Positions 27,360-36,234 of a DNA stretch of 64,000 nt are shown one piece after another. The notes under the pieces were generated by a model. That model saw nothing but the letters and a program-made list of their open reading frames with translations, was not told where the DNA came from and made no database searches. Source of the DNA: Streptomyces sp. CHD11 (lineage in GTDB: Bacteria > Actinomycetota > Actinomycetes > Streptomycetales > Streptomycetaceae); assembly GCF_018638295.1 (NCBI RefSeq), contig NZ_JABTTS010000007.1, forward strand, positions 166,117-230,116. Direction: 5' to 3'. Positions within the stretch are counted from its first letter, which is position 1. Each line of letters opens with the position of its first letter. The translations under genes and the position numbers were made by a program.

Positions 27360-29616
27360 GGCCGACGGGGAGCCGCCGCACGCGCCCGCCGCCGGGAGCC
27401 GGGTCCGGCACGGTCGTGTCCGGCACGGCCGAGGAGGCCGGGACGGCCTTGTCCAGTGCCTCACCCTCGATGTCCACATTCGGCAGCACGCGGTTCAGGA
27501 TACGGGGCAGCCACCAGGCCCGGTGGCCGAGCAGGGCCAGGACCGCGGGCACGATCGCCATCCGGACCACGAAGGCGTCGAAGGCGACGGCGGCGGCCAG
27601 GCCGACGCCCATCGTCTGGATGGTCGGGTTGCTCATCCCGATGAATCCGGCGAACACGCTGATCATGATGATCGCCGCCGCGGCCACCACCCGGCCGCTG
27701 TGCCGGAATCCGCTGACGATCGCCTCGCCGGGGGACGCGCCGTGGACGTAGGTCTCCCGCATCCGGCTCAGGAGGAAGACCTCGTAGTCCATGGCGAGGC
27801 CGAAGACGATGCCGATGATGAGAATCGGCATCAGCGACATGACCGGTCCGGTCTGCTCGATACCGAGCAGGTCCGCCGCCCAGCCCCACTGGAAGACGGC
27901 GACGAGGACACCGAAGGCGGCGCCCACCGACAGCAGGAAGCCCAGTGCGGCCTTGACCGGGACCAGGACCGAGCGGAAGACCACCATCAGCAGGAGTACC
28001 GCCAGGCCGATGACCACGATCAGATAGGGGATGAGGGCGTCGGACATCGCCTCGGAGATGTCGACGTTCATCGCGGTGATACCGGTCACCAGGACGCCGG
28101 CGCCCGTTTCGGCCTCGATGCCCGGGGCCGTGCCGCGCAGCGCGTGCACCAGGTCCTTGGTCTCGCCGCTGTTCGGCGCGGTCTCCGGCACGGCGGTGAG
28201 GACGGCCGTGTCCCCGCTCTCGCTGAGCACCGGATCACCGGCCGACGCCACCCCGTCCACGCTCTCCACGGTCTCGACGACCAGGTCCGCGGCGGCCTGG
28301 GTGTCGGCGGACTCCGACAGGTCCACCACCACGGTCAGCGGGCCGTTGAACCCGGGGCCGAAGCCTTCCGAGAGCAGGTCGTAGGCGCGGCGCTGGGTGG
28401 TCTCCACCGACTTGGACTCGTCACCGGGCAGCCCGAGTTCGAGGCTCAGCGCCGGTACGGCCACGGCTCCGAGGCCGAGTCCGGCGACCAGCAGCACGGC
28501 GGCCGGCCGGCGCAGCACGAAGCGCGCCCAGCGGGTGCCGAGTCCGGGCCGGCCGGCCGCGGTGCGGGCGTGCTCGCTTCCCGGCCGGGCGGCCTTGCGG
28601 ACGGCGCGGGGCAGGACCCGCCGGCCGAAGAAGCCGAACAGCGCGGGGACCAGCGTGAGGGCGACGAGTACGGCGAGGGCCACGGCGCCCGCGCCGCCCA
28701 TGCCCATCTTGGTGAGTTCGGGGATTCCGACGACCCCCAGGCCGACCAGGGCGATGAAGACGGTCGCGCCGGCGAAGACGACGGCGGACCCGGCCGTGCC
28801 CACCGCCCGGCCGGCGGCCTCCTCCGGTTCGCGGCCCTCGGCGCGCTCGTCCCGGTAGCGGGAGGTGATGAAGAGGGCGTAGTCGATGCCGACCGCCAGC
28901 CCCAGCATCAGCGCCAGGATGGCGACGGTGGAGGTCAGGCCCAGCGGAACGGCCAGCGCGGCGACCAGGCCGAAGGCGATGCCGACGCCCGTGAAGGCGG
29001 TCAGCAGCGACAGTCCGGCCGCGACCAGCGACCCCAGGGCCAGGACCAGCACCACCGCGGCCACCGCCACGCCGATGATCTCCGTCGTACCGCCTATCGC
29101 CTCCTCCGCGTCCAGGGCCGAGCCGCCGATCTCGACGGTCAGCCCCGTGGTCCGGGCCTGGTCCGCGGCGTCCTCGAGGGCGCTCTTCGTCGCCTCGGTC
29201 AGGTCGGTGACGTCCGCGGTGTAGGTGACCGTGGAGTAGGCGATGGTGCCGTCCTCGCTGACGGCACCGGTCTCATAGGGGTCGGTGGCCGACGCGACCT
29301 GGCCGCCCCCGTCCAGCGAGCCGACCGTCTCCTCGACGGCCGCCCTGTTCTCCCTGGCCGTCACCCGCTGCCCGTCCGGGGCCCGGAACACCAAGCGGGC
29401 CTCGGCGCCCTGGGAGTTGCCCTGCGGGAAGCGCTCGTCCAGCAGGTCGAACGCCTGCTGGGACTCGGTGCCGGGCATGGAGAATTCCTCCTCCTCCGCG
29501 GCCGGCGCCATGGCGCCGGCCGCGATGGCCAGTACCAGGACACCCAGCCACAGACCGCCCACGAGCCGGCGCCGCCGGAAGGCCCACCGTCCGGCCCGGT
29601 AGAGAAAAGTCGCCAC
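27352..29616 (-). CDS. MMPL-family RND exporter
   Basis: The 754-residue transporter has two repeats of one plus five or six membrane helices with large external loops, as in actinobacterial MmpL proteins. Landmarks are a first helix VGGLWLGVLVLAIAA, GLAVGIDYALFITSRYRDE in repeat one and GIVFGLAMDYEVFLLSRMRE in repeat two. The Asp-Tyr pairs are the proton-relay positions. Such proteins export lipids, siderophores or drugs. The GTG at 29616 begins the family alignment (ATFLYRAGRWAFRRR) with GGAG upstream. Its 5' region is duplicated in inverted orientation at 22.4 kb. Confidence 0.93.
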   Translation of the reverse strand: MATFLYRAGRWAFRRRRLVGGLWLGVLVLAIAAGAMAPAAEEEEFSMPGTESQQAFDLLDERFPQGNSQGAEARLVFRAPDGQRVTARENRAAVEETVGSLDGGGQVASATDPYETGAVSEDGTIAYSTVTYTADVTDLTEATKSALEDAADQARTTGLTVEIGGSALDAEEAIGGTTEIIGVAVAAVVLVLALGSLVAAGLSLLTAFTGVGIAFGLVAALAVPLGLTSTVAILALMLGLAVGIDYALFITSRYRDERAEGREPEEAAGRAVGTAGSAVVFAGATVFIALVGLGVVGIPELTKMGMGGAGAVALAVLVALTLVPALFGFFGRRVLPRAVRKAARPGSEHARTAAGRPGLGTRWARFVLRRPAAVLLVAGLGLGAVAVPALSLELGLPGDESKSVETTQRRAYDLLSEGFGPGFNGPLTVVVDLSESADTQAAADLVVETVESVDGVASAGDPVLSESGDTAVLTAVPETAPNSGETKDLVHALRGTAPGIEAETGAGVLVTGITAMNVDISEAMSDALIPYLIVVIGLAVLLLMVVFRSVLVPVKAALGFLLSVGAAFGVLVAVFQWGWAADLLGIEQTGPVMSLMPILIIGIVFGLAMDYEVFLLSRMRETYVHGASPGEAIVSGFRHSGRVVAAAAIIMISVFAGFIGMSNPTIQTMGVGLAAAVAFDAFVVRMAIVPAVLALLGHRAWWLPRILNRVLPNVDIEGEALDKAVPASSAVPDTTVPDPAPGGGRVRRLPVGRD

Positions 29617-29745
29617 CTGCTGATCACTCCAGACACCACTGCGAAGAGGAATGCGCGGGATCCCGCGCGCCTCCCACACTTCCTTCAGGGCGCCCCGGCG
29701 GGCATCGTCCCCCGCAGCCGTCCTGGCCTGGTGTCCCCGGACCAG
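29545..29745. repeat. Right arm of 200-bp inverted repeat (intact MMPL 5' end)
   Basis: This segment holds the promoter, ribosome site and first codons of the intact MMPL gene. It matches 22425-22628 in reverse complement. The arms enclose the MFS-monooxygenase pair and the whole two-component-MMPL operon. Confidence 0.8.
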
Positions 29746-29882
29746 CCGCTCACCTGTTCTAGTGCGTCCGCACTACGGCCGGCCCGGCCGGAATCCGGCC
29801 CGGCCGGGGAGTGGTGACCTGAGCTGCGCGGACTCGGCCGTCCCGGGCACCTCATCCGCGTCCGTGTACCACGGACGCGGTA

Positions 29883-29900
29883 TACGGAAGATCTTCCGTA
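29883..29900. promoter_or_regulatory. Perfect 18-bp palindrome upstream of hydrolase-ABC operon
   Basis: TACGGAAGATCTTCCGTA is perfectly self-complementary and lies 73 bp upstream of the hydrolase-ABC start. It resembles TetR- or PadR-type operators. No such regulator gene lies nearby. The surrounding 357-bp gap (29617-29973) otherwise holds only the inverted-repeat arm. Confidence 0.6.
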
Positions 29901-29973
29901 CGCCGCTGGGAGGTCCCCGGGTTCGGTCTCCGGTCGACAACTCGGGGACAGGCGGACCCCGTACGGTTGACGC

Positions 29974-32661
29974 ATGGATCTTCGACTGCCCCCATCGCGG
30001 TGGCTGCGGTCACGACGGCCGCTCTCATCACCGCCGTGGTCACGGCGGCCGCGACGGGTCATCGCCGCCGCGGCCGCCGTCGTCGTGCTCGCCGGGGCCG
30101 GCACCTGGACCGCTGTCGCCTCCGACGACGCACCCGCGGTGCGCCGCGCCGACCGGGTCATGGCGGTGGGCGACGGGGTGCGGATCGACACCTCCTACTT
30201 CACCGCAGGCCCCGACGGCCGCCGGCCCGCCGTCCTGCTGGGACACGGCTTCGGCGGCAGCAAGGAGGACGTGCGGGAGCAGGCCGAGAAGCTCGCGCGG
30301 GACGGGTACGCGGTGCTGACCTGGTCCGCGCGCGGCTTCGGGAAGTCGACCGGGAAGATCGGGCTGAACGACCCGGAGGGGGAGGTCGCCGACGTCTCCC
30401 GGCTGATCGACTGGCTGGCCGGGCGGCCCGAGGTGCGGCTCGACAAGAGCGGTGACCCCCGGGTCGGGATGGCCGGCGGATCGTACGGCGGCGCCATCGC
30501 GCTGCTCGGCGCCGGACACGACGACCGGGTCGACGCCATCGCGCCCTCGATCACCTACTTCGACCTCGCCGACGCGCTCTTCCCCAACGGTGTGTTCAAG
30601 AAGGTGTGGGCCGGACTCTTCATCAACACCGGTGGCGGATGCGAGAAGTTCGAGCCGGCGCTGTGCGAGATGTACCAGCGGGTCGCCGAGTCCGGAGTAC
30701 CGGACGACGAGGCCCGCGAGCTGCTCCGGGCACACTCGCCGGCCGCCGTCGCCGACCGCATCGACGTGCCCACACTGCTGATGCAGGGCCAGTCGGACTC
30801 CCTCTTCCCGCTCGGCCAGGCCGATGCCGCCGCACGGGCCATCCGTGCCCATGGCGCTCCGGTCGCCGTCGACTGGATCGCGGGTGGGCACGACGGCGGC
30901 AACCCGGAGAAGGAACGGCTGGAACAGCGGGTCCGGGCCTGGTTCGACCGCCATCTGAAGGGCGACGACGGCGTCGGCACCGGGCCCGCCTTCCGCGTCA
31001 CCCGCACCGGAGGCGTCGACTCCACCGACGGACAGGCCGTGCTGAACGGCGCGAGCGCCGACCGCTACCCGGGACTGGCCGGCGAGGGCCGGCCCCTCCC
31101 CCTCACCGGGCGTGCGGAGCAGAGCTTCGACAACCCGGCCGGAGCCAGTCCTCCCGCCATCTCCGCCCTGCCCGGCCTCGGTGACTCCGGAGGACTCGCC
31201 CAGCTGTCCGCGCTCGGCGTCGGCATCGCGCTGGACTTCCCCGGCCAGTACGCCCGCTTCGAGTCCGCCCCCCTCACCAGCGATCTGCGGATCACCGGAT
31301 CGCCGACCGTCACCGTGAACGTCACCTCGACCAGCGACGACGCCGTCCTGTTCGGCAAGGTGTACGACATCGGCCCGGACGGCGGTCAGCAGGTGCTGCC
31401 CTCGCAGCTGGTCGCCCCGGTCCGGGTCGAGGACGCCAGGGCCGGCAAGGACGTCACCCTCACGCTGCCCGCCGTCGACCACGAGGTCGAGAAGGGGCAC
31501 CGGCTGCGCCTGGTCCTCGCCTCCACCGACCTCGGCTTCGCCTCCCCGGCCGCCCCGGCGACGTACACCGTCTCCCTGAGGAGCGACCTCACCGTGCCCA
31601 CCGCGCCGGGCGTGAGCACCGCCGCCGCGCCGCTGCCCGCATGGGTGGTGTGGCTGCCTGCCGGCGGCGCGCTGATCGCCGCGCTCCTGCTGCTGACCGG
31701 CCGCCGGCGCACCACCGCCCCGGCCCCCGACCCCGCACTCGCCGACGTCCCGCTGCAGATCACCGGCCTGAGCAAGCGGTACGCCCGCTCCTCGGACCGG
31801 TACGCGGTGAAGGACCTGTCGTTCCGCGTGGAGAAGGGACAGGTGCTCGGGCTGCTCGGGCCGAACGGCGCGGGCAAGACGACCACCCTGCGCATGCTGA
31901 TGGGGCTGATCAGGCCCGATGACGGGGAGATCCGGGTCTTCGGGCACGCCATCCGTCCCGGCGCGCCGGTGCTCTCCCGGGTCGGCGCGTTCGTCGAGGG
32001 CGCGGGCTTCCTGCCGCATCTGTCCGGGCGGGAGAACCTGGAGCTGTACTGGCGGGCCACCGGCCGCCCGCCCGGGGACGCGCACCTGGAGGAGGCCCTG
32101 GAGATCGCCGGCCTCGGGGACGCCCTCTCCCGGGCGGTGCGCACCTACTCCCAGGGCATGCGGCAGCGCCTCGCCATCGCCCAGGCCATGCTCGGCCTTC
32201 CGGACCTGCTCATCCTCGACGAGCCGACCAACGGGCTCGACCCGCCGCAGATCCGCGAGATGCGCGAGGTGATGATCCGGTACGCGGCCGCCGGACGCAC
32301 GGTGATCGTCTCCAGCCATCTGCTGGCGGAGGTCGAGCAGTCGTGCACGCATCTGGTGGTCATGGACCGCGGGCGGCTGGTCCAGGCGGGCCCGGTGCAG
32401 GAGATCATCGGCTCCGGCGACACGCTGCTCGTCGGCACCCAGGAGCCCGTGGACGAGCCGGTCGCCGAGAAGATCGCCGCGCTGCCGGGCGTCGCCTCGG
32501 CCGTCCGTACCGACGAGGGGCTGCTGGTCCGGCTGGACGCCGGCGGCACCGCCACGCTGCTGATCGCCGAACTCGTCCGGCTGGAGGTGCCCGTGGCGTC
32601 GGTCGGCCCGCACCGGCGCCTCGAAGACGCCTTCCTCACCCTGATCGGAGGTTCCGCATGA
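29974..32661 (+). CDS. Fusion of secreted CocE/X-Pro-peptidase-like hydrolase with ABC ATPase
   Basis: The 895-residue protein joins two activities. Residues 1-50 include a membrane anchor (VIAAAAAVVVLAGAGTW). An alpha/beta hydrolase follows with nucleophile motif GGSYGGA (Ser near 170) and a C-terminal jelly-roll domain to about 540. A second helix (AWVVWLPAGGALIAALLLL, about 556-574) leads to a cytoplasmic ABC domain: Walker A GPNGAGKT near 630, signature YSQGMRQ near 726, Walker B LLILDEPTNGLD near 745. Topology puts the hydrolase outside and the ATPase inside. It is coupled by ATGA to a permease. The substrate is unknown. Confidence 0.9.
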   Translation: MDLRLPPSRWLRSRRPLSSPPWSRRPRRVIAAAAAVVVLAGAGTWTAVASDDAPAVRRADRVMAVGDGVRIDTSYFTAGPDGRRPAVLLGHGFGGSKEDVREQAEKLARDGYAVLTWSARGFGKSTGKIGLNDPEGEVADVSRLIDWLAGRPEVRLDKSGDPRVGMAGGSYGGAIALLGAGHDDRVDAIAPSITYFDLADALFPNGVFKKVWAGLFINTGGGCEKFEPALCEMYQRVAESGVPDDEARELLRAHSPAAVADRIDVPTLLMQGQSDSLFPLGQADAAARAIRAHGAPVAVDWIAGGHDGGNPEKERLEQRVRAWFDRHLKGDDGVGTGPAFRVTRTGGVDSTDGQAVLNGASADRYPGLAGEGRPLPLTGRAEQSFDNPAGASPPAISALPGLGDSGGLAQLSALGVGIALDFPGQYARFESAPLTSDLRITGSPTVTVNVTSTSDDAVLFGKVYDIGPDGGQQVLPSQLVAPVRVEDARAGKDVTLTLPAVDHEVEKGHRLRLVLASTDLGFASPAAPATYTVSLRSDLTVPTAPGVSTAAAPLPAWVVWLPAGGALIAALLLLTGRRRTTAPAPDPALADVPLQITGLSKRYARSSDRYAVKDLSFRVEKGQVLGLLGPNGAGKTTTLRMLMGLIRPDDGEIRVFGHAIRPGAPVLSRVGAFVEGAGFLPHLSGRENLELYWRATGRPPGDAHLEEALEIAGLGDALSRAVRTYSQGMRQRLAIAQAMLGLPDLLILDEPTNGLDPPQIREMREVMIRYAAAGRTVIVSSHLLAEVEQSCTHLVVMDRGRLVQAGPVQEIIGSGDTLLVGTQEPVDEPVAEKIAALPGVASAVRTDEGLLVRLDAGGTATLLIAELVRLEVPVASVGPHRRLEDAFLTLIGGSA

Positions 32662-33566
32662 GCACGCTCACCCAGCGCGAGCGGGACGAACCCGCCGGTC
32701 CCGCCGCCCCGGCCGCCGGCCCCGCCGAGGTCGCCGACGGCTACCGCGCGGGACGCACCCTGCCCCTGCGGGTGGAGCTGGCCCGCCAGCTCAAGCGCCG
32801 CCGCACCTACGTCATGGGCGCGATCCTCGCCCTCCTGCCGTTCGTGCTGGTGGTCGCCTTCGCCATCGGCGGTGATCCGGACCGCCCGGGCGGCCGGGTC
32901 AACCTGATGGACACGGCCACCGAGTCCGGCGCCAACTTCGCCGCCGTGAACCTCTTCGTGTCGGCCGGCTTCCTGCTGGTCATCCCCGTCGCCCTGTTCT
33001 GCGGGGACACGGTCGCCTCGGAGGCCGGCTGGTCCTCCCTGCGCTATCTGCTCGCCGCGCCGGTGCCCCGTATGCGGCTGCTGTGGTCCAAGCTGATCGT
33101 CGGACTGGGGCTGAGCCTTTCCGCGATGGTGCTGCTGCCGGTGGTGGCGCTCGCCGTCGGTACGGCCGCCTACGGCTGGGGGCCGCTGCGGATCCCCACC
33201 GGCGGCGCGCTGGACCCGGGCACGGCGGCCCAGCGGCTGGTGATCGTCGTCGCCTATCTGTTCGTGTCGCAGCTGGTCACCGCCGGCCTCGCGTTCTGGC
33301 TGTCCACCCGCACCGACGCACCGCTCGGCGCGGTCGGCGGGGCGGTGGGGCTCACCATCGTCGGCAATGTGCTGGACGCCGTCACCGCGCTGGGCGACTG
33401 GCGTCACTTCCTGCCCGCGCACTGGCAGTTCGCCTGGGCGGACGCCGTCCAGCCGACCCCGGAGTGGTCCGGCATGATCCAGGGCGCGGCGGTGTCCGTG
33501 ACGTACGCGCTGGTGCTGTTCGCGCTGGCGTTCCGCGGGTTCGTGCGCAAGGACGTGGTGTCCTGA
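32658..33566 (+). CDS. ABC-2 type transporter permease
   Basis: The 302-residue membrane protein has six predicted helices (LALLPFVLVVAFAIGG, SAGFLLVIPVALFCG, LSLSAMVLLPVVALAVG and others). A cytosolic start with charged RQLKRRRTYVMG precedes helix one. It is the membrane partner of the fused ATPase, shown by the ATGA overlap. ABC-2 systems generally export. A short GCCCGGA/TCCGGGC hairpin lies after the stop (33582-33596). Confidence 0.9.
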   Translation: MSTLTQRERDEPAGPAAPAAGPAEVADGYRAGRTLPLRVELARQLKRRRTYVMGAILALLPFVLVVAFAIGGDPDRPGGRVNLMDTATESGANFAAVNLFVSAGFLLVIPVALFCGDTVASEAGWSSLRYLLAAPVPRMRLLWSKLIVGLGLSLSAMVLLPVVALAVGTAAYGWGPLRIPTGGALDPGTAAQRLVIVVAYLFVSQLVTAGLAFWLSTRTDAPLGAVGGAVGLTIVGNVLDAVTALGDWRHFLPAHWQFAWADAVQPTPEWSGMIQGAAVSVTYALVLFALAFRGFVRKDVVS

Positions 33567-33731
33567 CGGTGCCGCGCGCGAGCCCGGACTCCGGGCACGT
33601 GTGCGGGCCAACCGGGTGAACCTGCGCAACCGATTCCGCCGAGTCGGGTTGATGAAGGAGTAGGCCATGCGGCAGCGGAGGGCCAGAACGCGTGGCCGCT
33701 CCCGATTTCTTCAAGCAGGAAGACAACCACA

Positions 33732-34664
33732 TTGCGACAGAACCTGAGCAGGGGAGTGTTCGCGGCGGCCGCGGCCGCCACGGGCATCCTGTCCCTGTAC
33801 GGAACGCCCGCCCTCGCCGACTCGTTCGCGGCGGGCGGTGCCGAGGATTCTCCCGGTGTGCTGTCCGGGAACAACGTGCAGGCCCCGGTCCACGTGCCGG
33901 TGAACGCGTGCGGCAACACCGTCACCGCGGTCGGTGCGATGAACGAGGCGTACGACAACACGTGTGTCAACAGCTCCGGCGGTTCCCACGCCGGCAAGCA
34001 CGGTGACGCCGGTGGCGGCGCGCAGGCGGTGGGCGGCACCGAGGGCTCGCCCGGTGTGGGCTCCGGGAACAACGTGCAGGCCCCGGTCCACGTGCCGGTG
34101 AACGCCTGCGGCAACAGCGTCAACGGCGCCGCCGCGCTCAACGGAGCGACGGACAACACCTGCGCCAACCTCTCCGACGGCGGCCACGCGTCGGAGAAGT
34201 CCGCGGACCGCTCGGCGGAACCCTCGCACAAGGAGTCGGCGTCCGGTGTCTCGCACACCGAGTCCGGTGGCGCGCACGCGGTGGGCGCCGCCGAGGGATC
34301 GCCCGGTGTGCTGTCCGGCAACGTCATCCAGGCGCCCATCGACCTGTCGCTGAACGCGTGCGGCAACAGCGTCAACCTCGTCGCCCTGCTCAACGACGCC
34401 AGTGACAACACCTGCGTCAACGAGTCGGGTCACGAGGAGGAGGAGAAGGAGAAGGAGAAGGACAAGGAGAAGCCGGAGCCTCCCGCCAAGGTGAAGACGC
34501 CTCCCACCCTGGAGGAGCCGCCGGCCGTGGAGGAGCCCGGCAACCCGCCGCACCTGGCGGAGACCGGCAGCGACGGCCTGCTGACGGCCTCGGCCGCCGG
34601 TGCCGCGCTGCTCACGGGCGGCGCGATGCTGTACCGCCGCTCCCGCGTCGCCTCCCGCCGCTAG
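33732..34664 (+). CDS. Long sortase-anchored chaplin with three chaplin domains
   Basis: The 310-residue protein has a signal peptide (to about residue 30), then three chaplin domains at about 40-80, 106-146 and 190-230. Each has SPGV, SGN(N)xxQAP and a Cys pair (60/78, 126/144, 210/228). An acidic-lysine-proline spacer follows, with LAETG (275-279), a hydrophobic helix and an arginine tail for sortase attachment to peptidoglycan. Long chaplins ChpA-C normally have two domains. It would coat aerial hyphae and spores with amyloid-like fibrils. The start is TTG (33732) with GGAAG upstream. A perfect terminator follows. Confidence 0.93.
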   Translation: MRQNLSRGVFAAAAAATGILSLYGTPALADSFAAGGAEDSPGVLSGNNVQAPVHVPVNACGNTVTAVGAMNEAYDNTCVNSSGGSHAGKHGDAGGGAQAVGGTEGSPGVGSGNNVQAPVHVPVNACGNSVNGAAALNGATDNTCANLSDGGHASEKSADRSAEPSHKESASGVSHTESGGAHAVGAAEGSPGVLSGNVIQAPIDLSLNACGNSVNLVALLNDASDNTCVNESGHEEEEKEKEKDKEKPEPPAKVKTPPTLEEPPAVEEPGNPPHLAETGSDGLLTASAAGAALLTGGAMLYRRSRVASRR

Positions 34665-34710
34665 CAGCCGGCCGAGTCCCGCCGGAACGCCCAACCCGGC
34701 ACCCCTCGCA

Positions 34711-34751
34711 CACAACGTCCCCCGGACCTCACCGGTCCGGGGGACGTTGTG
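34711..34751 (+). terminator. Chaplin gene terminator
   Basis: An 18-bp perfect stem (34711-34728 with 34734-34751; arms end CCGGACC/GGTCCGG) has a 5-base loop TCACC. It begins 46 bp after the chaplin stop. Confidence 0.9.
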
Positions 34752-34753
34752 CT

Positions 34754-34893
34754 GTACGCGCTCACCCGGCCACGGTCCGTACGCGCTCACCCGGCCACGG
34801 TCCGTGCGGGCTCACCGGCCACGGTCCGTGCGGGCTTGCTCGGCTGTGGTCCGTGTGGGCTTGCTCGGTCGTGGTCTGTACGGGGCCGCTCGG
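34754..34893. repeat. 25-bp minisatellite, about 5.6 units
   Basis: Units begin at 34754, 34779, 34804 (24 bp), 34828, 34853 and a partial one at 34878. Each is close to GTACGCGCTCACCCGGCC plus ACGGTCC. The first two are identical and later ones diverge gradually. It sits in the convergent gap before the flavoprotein gene. Confidence 0.85.
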
Positions 34894-34965
34894 CGCGCGG
34901 GACGCGGTGGCCCGGCCGCGTACGGCACGCGGCCGGGCCACCGCGTACGGACGTGTCCGCCCGGC

Positions 34966-36234
34966 TCAGCCGCGCACCGGGGACGGCGCACCGCTGCGGC
35001 TGCCGCTTCCCGGTACGGGGACCGTGCCGCGCACCGGGGCCGCCCCGAGCCGCCGGCGCACCCCCTGGACCAGCGTCGACGCCGTGAACGTCGCGCCGTG
35101 CACGAAGCGCATGGCGGGGCCGAAGCCGGAGGCGGTCACCAGACCCGCGAAGAACAGGCCGTGGTGCGAGGACTCGAAGGTGTGGCCGAGCGCCGGGGAG
35201 CCGTCGGGCAGCGCCGCCAGTGAGCCGCGCAGCTCGGCGGAGAGCAGACCGAGCCGTTCGCGGTGCGCCTTGAAACCGGTGGCGGCGATGACGTGCTCGG
35301 TCTCCAGGCTGCGCCGGGCGCCGGCGTTGTCGGTCAGGTCCAGGCGCAGGCCGCCGGGCACCGCCGAGGCCGCGGTGACCTCGTGGCCCGGCAGCAGGTC
35401 CACCGTCCGCTCCACCCGGTCCCGCACCCACCACGCGCCGGCCGGACCCAGCGCCGTGGCCGCGATCCGTGACCGGGTCGCCTCGGGCAGCCGCCGGAAC
35501 AGGCCGGGGCGCTCGGAGTAGAACCAGTTGCGCCAGCCGGGGCCGAGCCCGCTGTGCGGCGACCGGAACGACTGCCACCGGGACCGCTCCCAGGCCGGCG
35601 GCACATCGTTCCACCGCAGCCGCTCGGCGCGCGCCAGCACCCGTACCCGCGTGCCCTGTTCGGCGAGGAGCGCGGCCGTCTCCAGCGCCGCCTGGCCGCC
35701 GCCGATCACCGTGACGTCCTTGCCCTGGAAGCCGCCGAGGTCGCTGTGGTGGCTGCTGTGCGTCACCAGCGTCGGGTGCAGTCCGCGCAGGGCCGCCGGC
35801 ACCTCGATGAACGGCATCACCCCGACCGCCAGCGCCACCGTCCGCGCCTGCAGCGACTCCCCGTCCTCGGTGACCACGGTGAATCCGTCGGCGCCGGAGG
35901 AGACCCGGGTGATCGTGCGCTCGTCCACCGCAGGCACGGCGTTGCGGGCGAACCACAGGCCGTACGAGGCGAACGTCGCCACCGGGATCGGCTCCGCGTG
36001 ACGCGCCGTCAGGCCCTGCTCGGCACAGTACGCGTCGAGCTTCCACCGCCCGGACGGGTCGGAGAGGTTGGACGCCCACGGTTCCGACTTCAGGAACATG
36101 CCGGCGGGCATGTGGTCCCGCCAGGACGCCATGGGACGGCCGAAGACGCGCAGGCTCAGTCCGGCGGCCGCGGCGTGGGACGCGATCGACAGTCCGTACG
36201 GACCCGCGCCCACCACCAGGAGGTCGTACATCAT
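34966..36234 (-). CDS. FAD/NAD(P)-binding monooxygenase-like flavoprotein
   Basis: The 422-residue protein has two dinucleotide folds: YDLLVVGAGPYGLSIASHA at the N-terminus (FAD) and DVTVIGGGQAALETAALLA near residue 175 (NADPH). A late ATGFKAH motif is typical of the FMO/ornithine-hydroxylase group. It might hydroxylate an amine or sugar nucleotide. The tandem ATGATG start at 36234 overlaps the ATP-grasp gene stop, so both are made together. Its role at the edge of a polysaccharide cluster is not clear. Confidence 0.85.
   Translation of the reverse strand: MMYDLLVVGAGPYGLSIASHAAAAGLSLRVFGRPMASWRDHMPAGMFLKSEPWASNLSDPSGRWKLDAYCAEQGLTARHAEPIPVATFASYGLWFARNAVPAVDERTITRVSSGADGFTVVTEDGESLQARTVALAVGVMPFIEVPAALRGLHPTLVTHSSHHSDLGGFQGKDVTVIGGGQAALETAALLAEQGTRVRVLARAERLRWNDVPPAWERSRWQSFRSPHSGLGPGWRNWFYSERPGLFRRLPEATRSRIAATALGPAGAWWVRDRVERTVDLLPGHEVTAASAVPGGLRLDLTDNAGARRSLETEHVIAATGFKAHRERLGLLSAELRGSLAALPDGSPALGHTFESSHHGLFFAGLVTASGFGPAMRFVHGATFTASTLVQGVRRRLGAAPVRGTVPVPGSGSRSGAPSPVRG

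Noticed and set aside
27229..29817. 862-codon plus-strand frame opposite the MMPL gene
   Set aside because: It is antisense to a complete MMPL transporter, and its translation is rich in Asp, Gly, Arg and His without family resemblance.
30040..32613. 857-codon minus-strand frame opposite the hydrolase-ABC fusion
   Set aside because: Walker and nucleophile motifs are on the plus strand. The minus frame is a codon-bias shadow.
34754..34893. Possible CRISPR array
   Set aside because: The repeats are directly adjacent without unique spacers, so this is a minisatellite.
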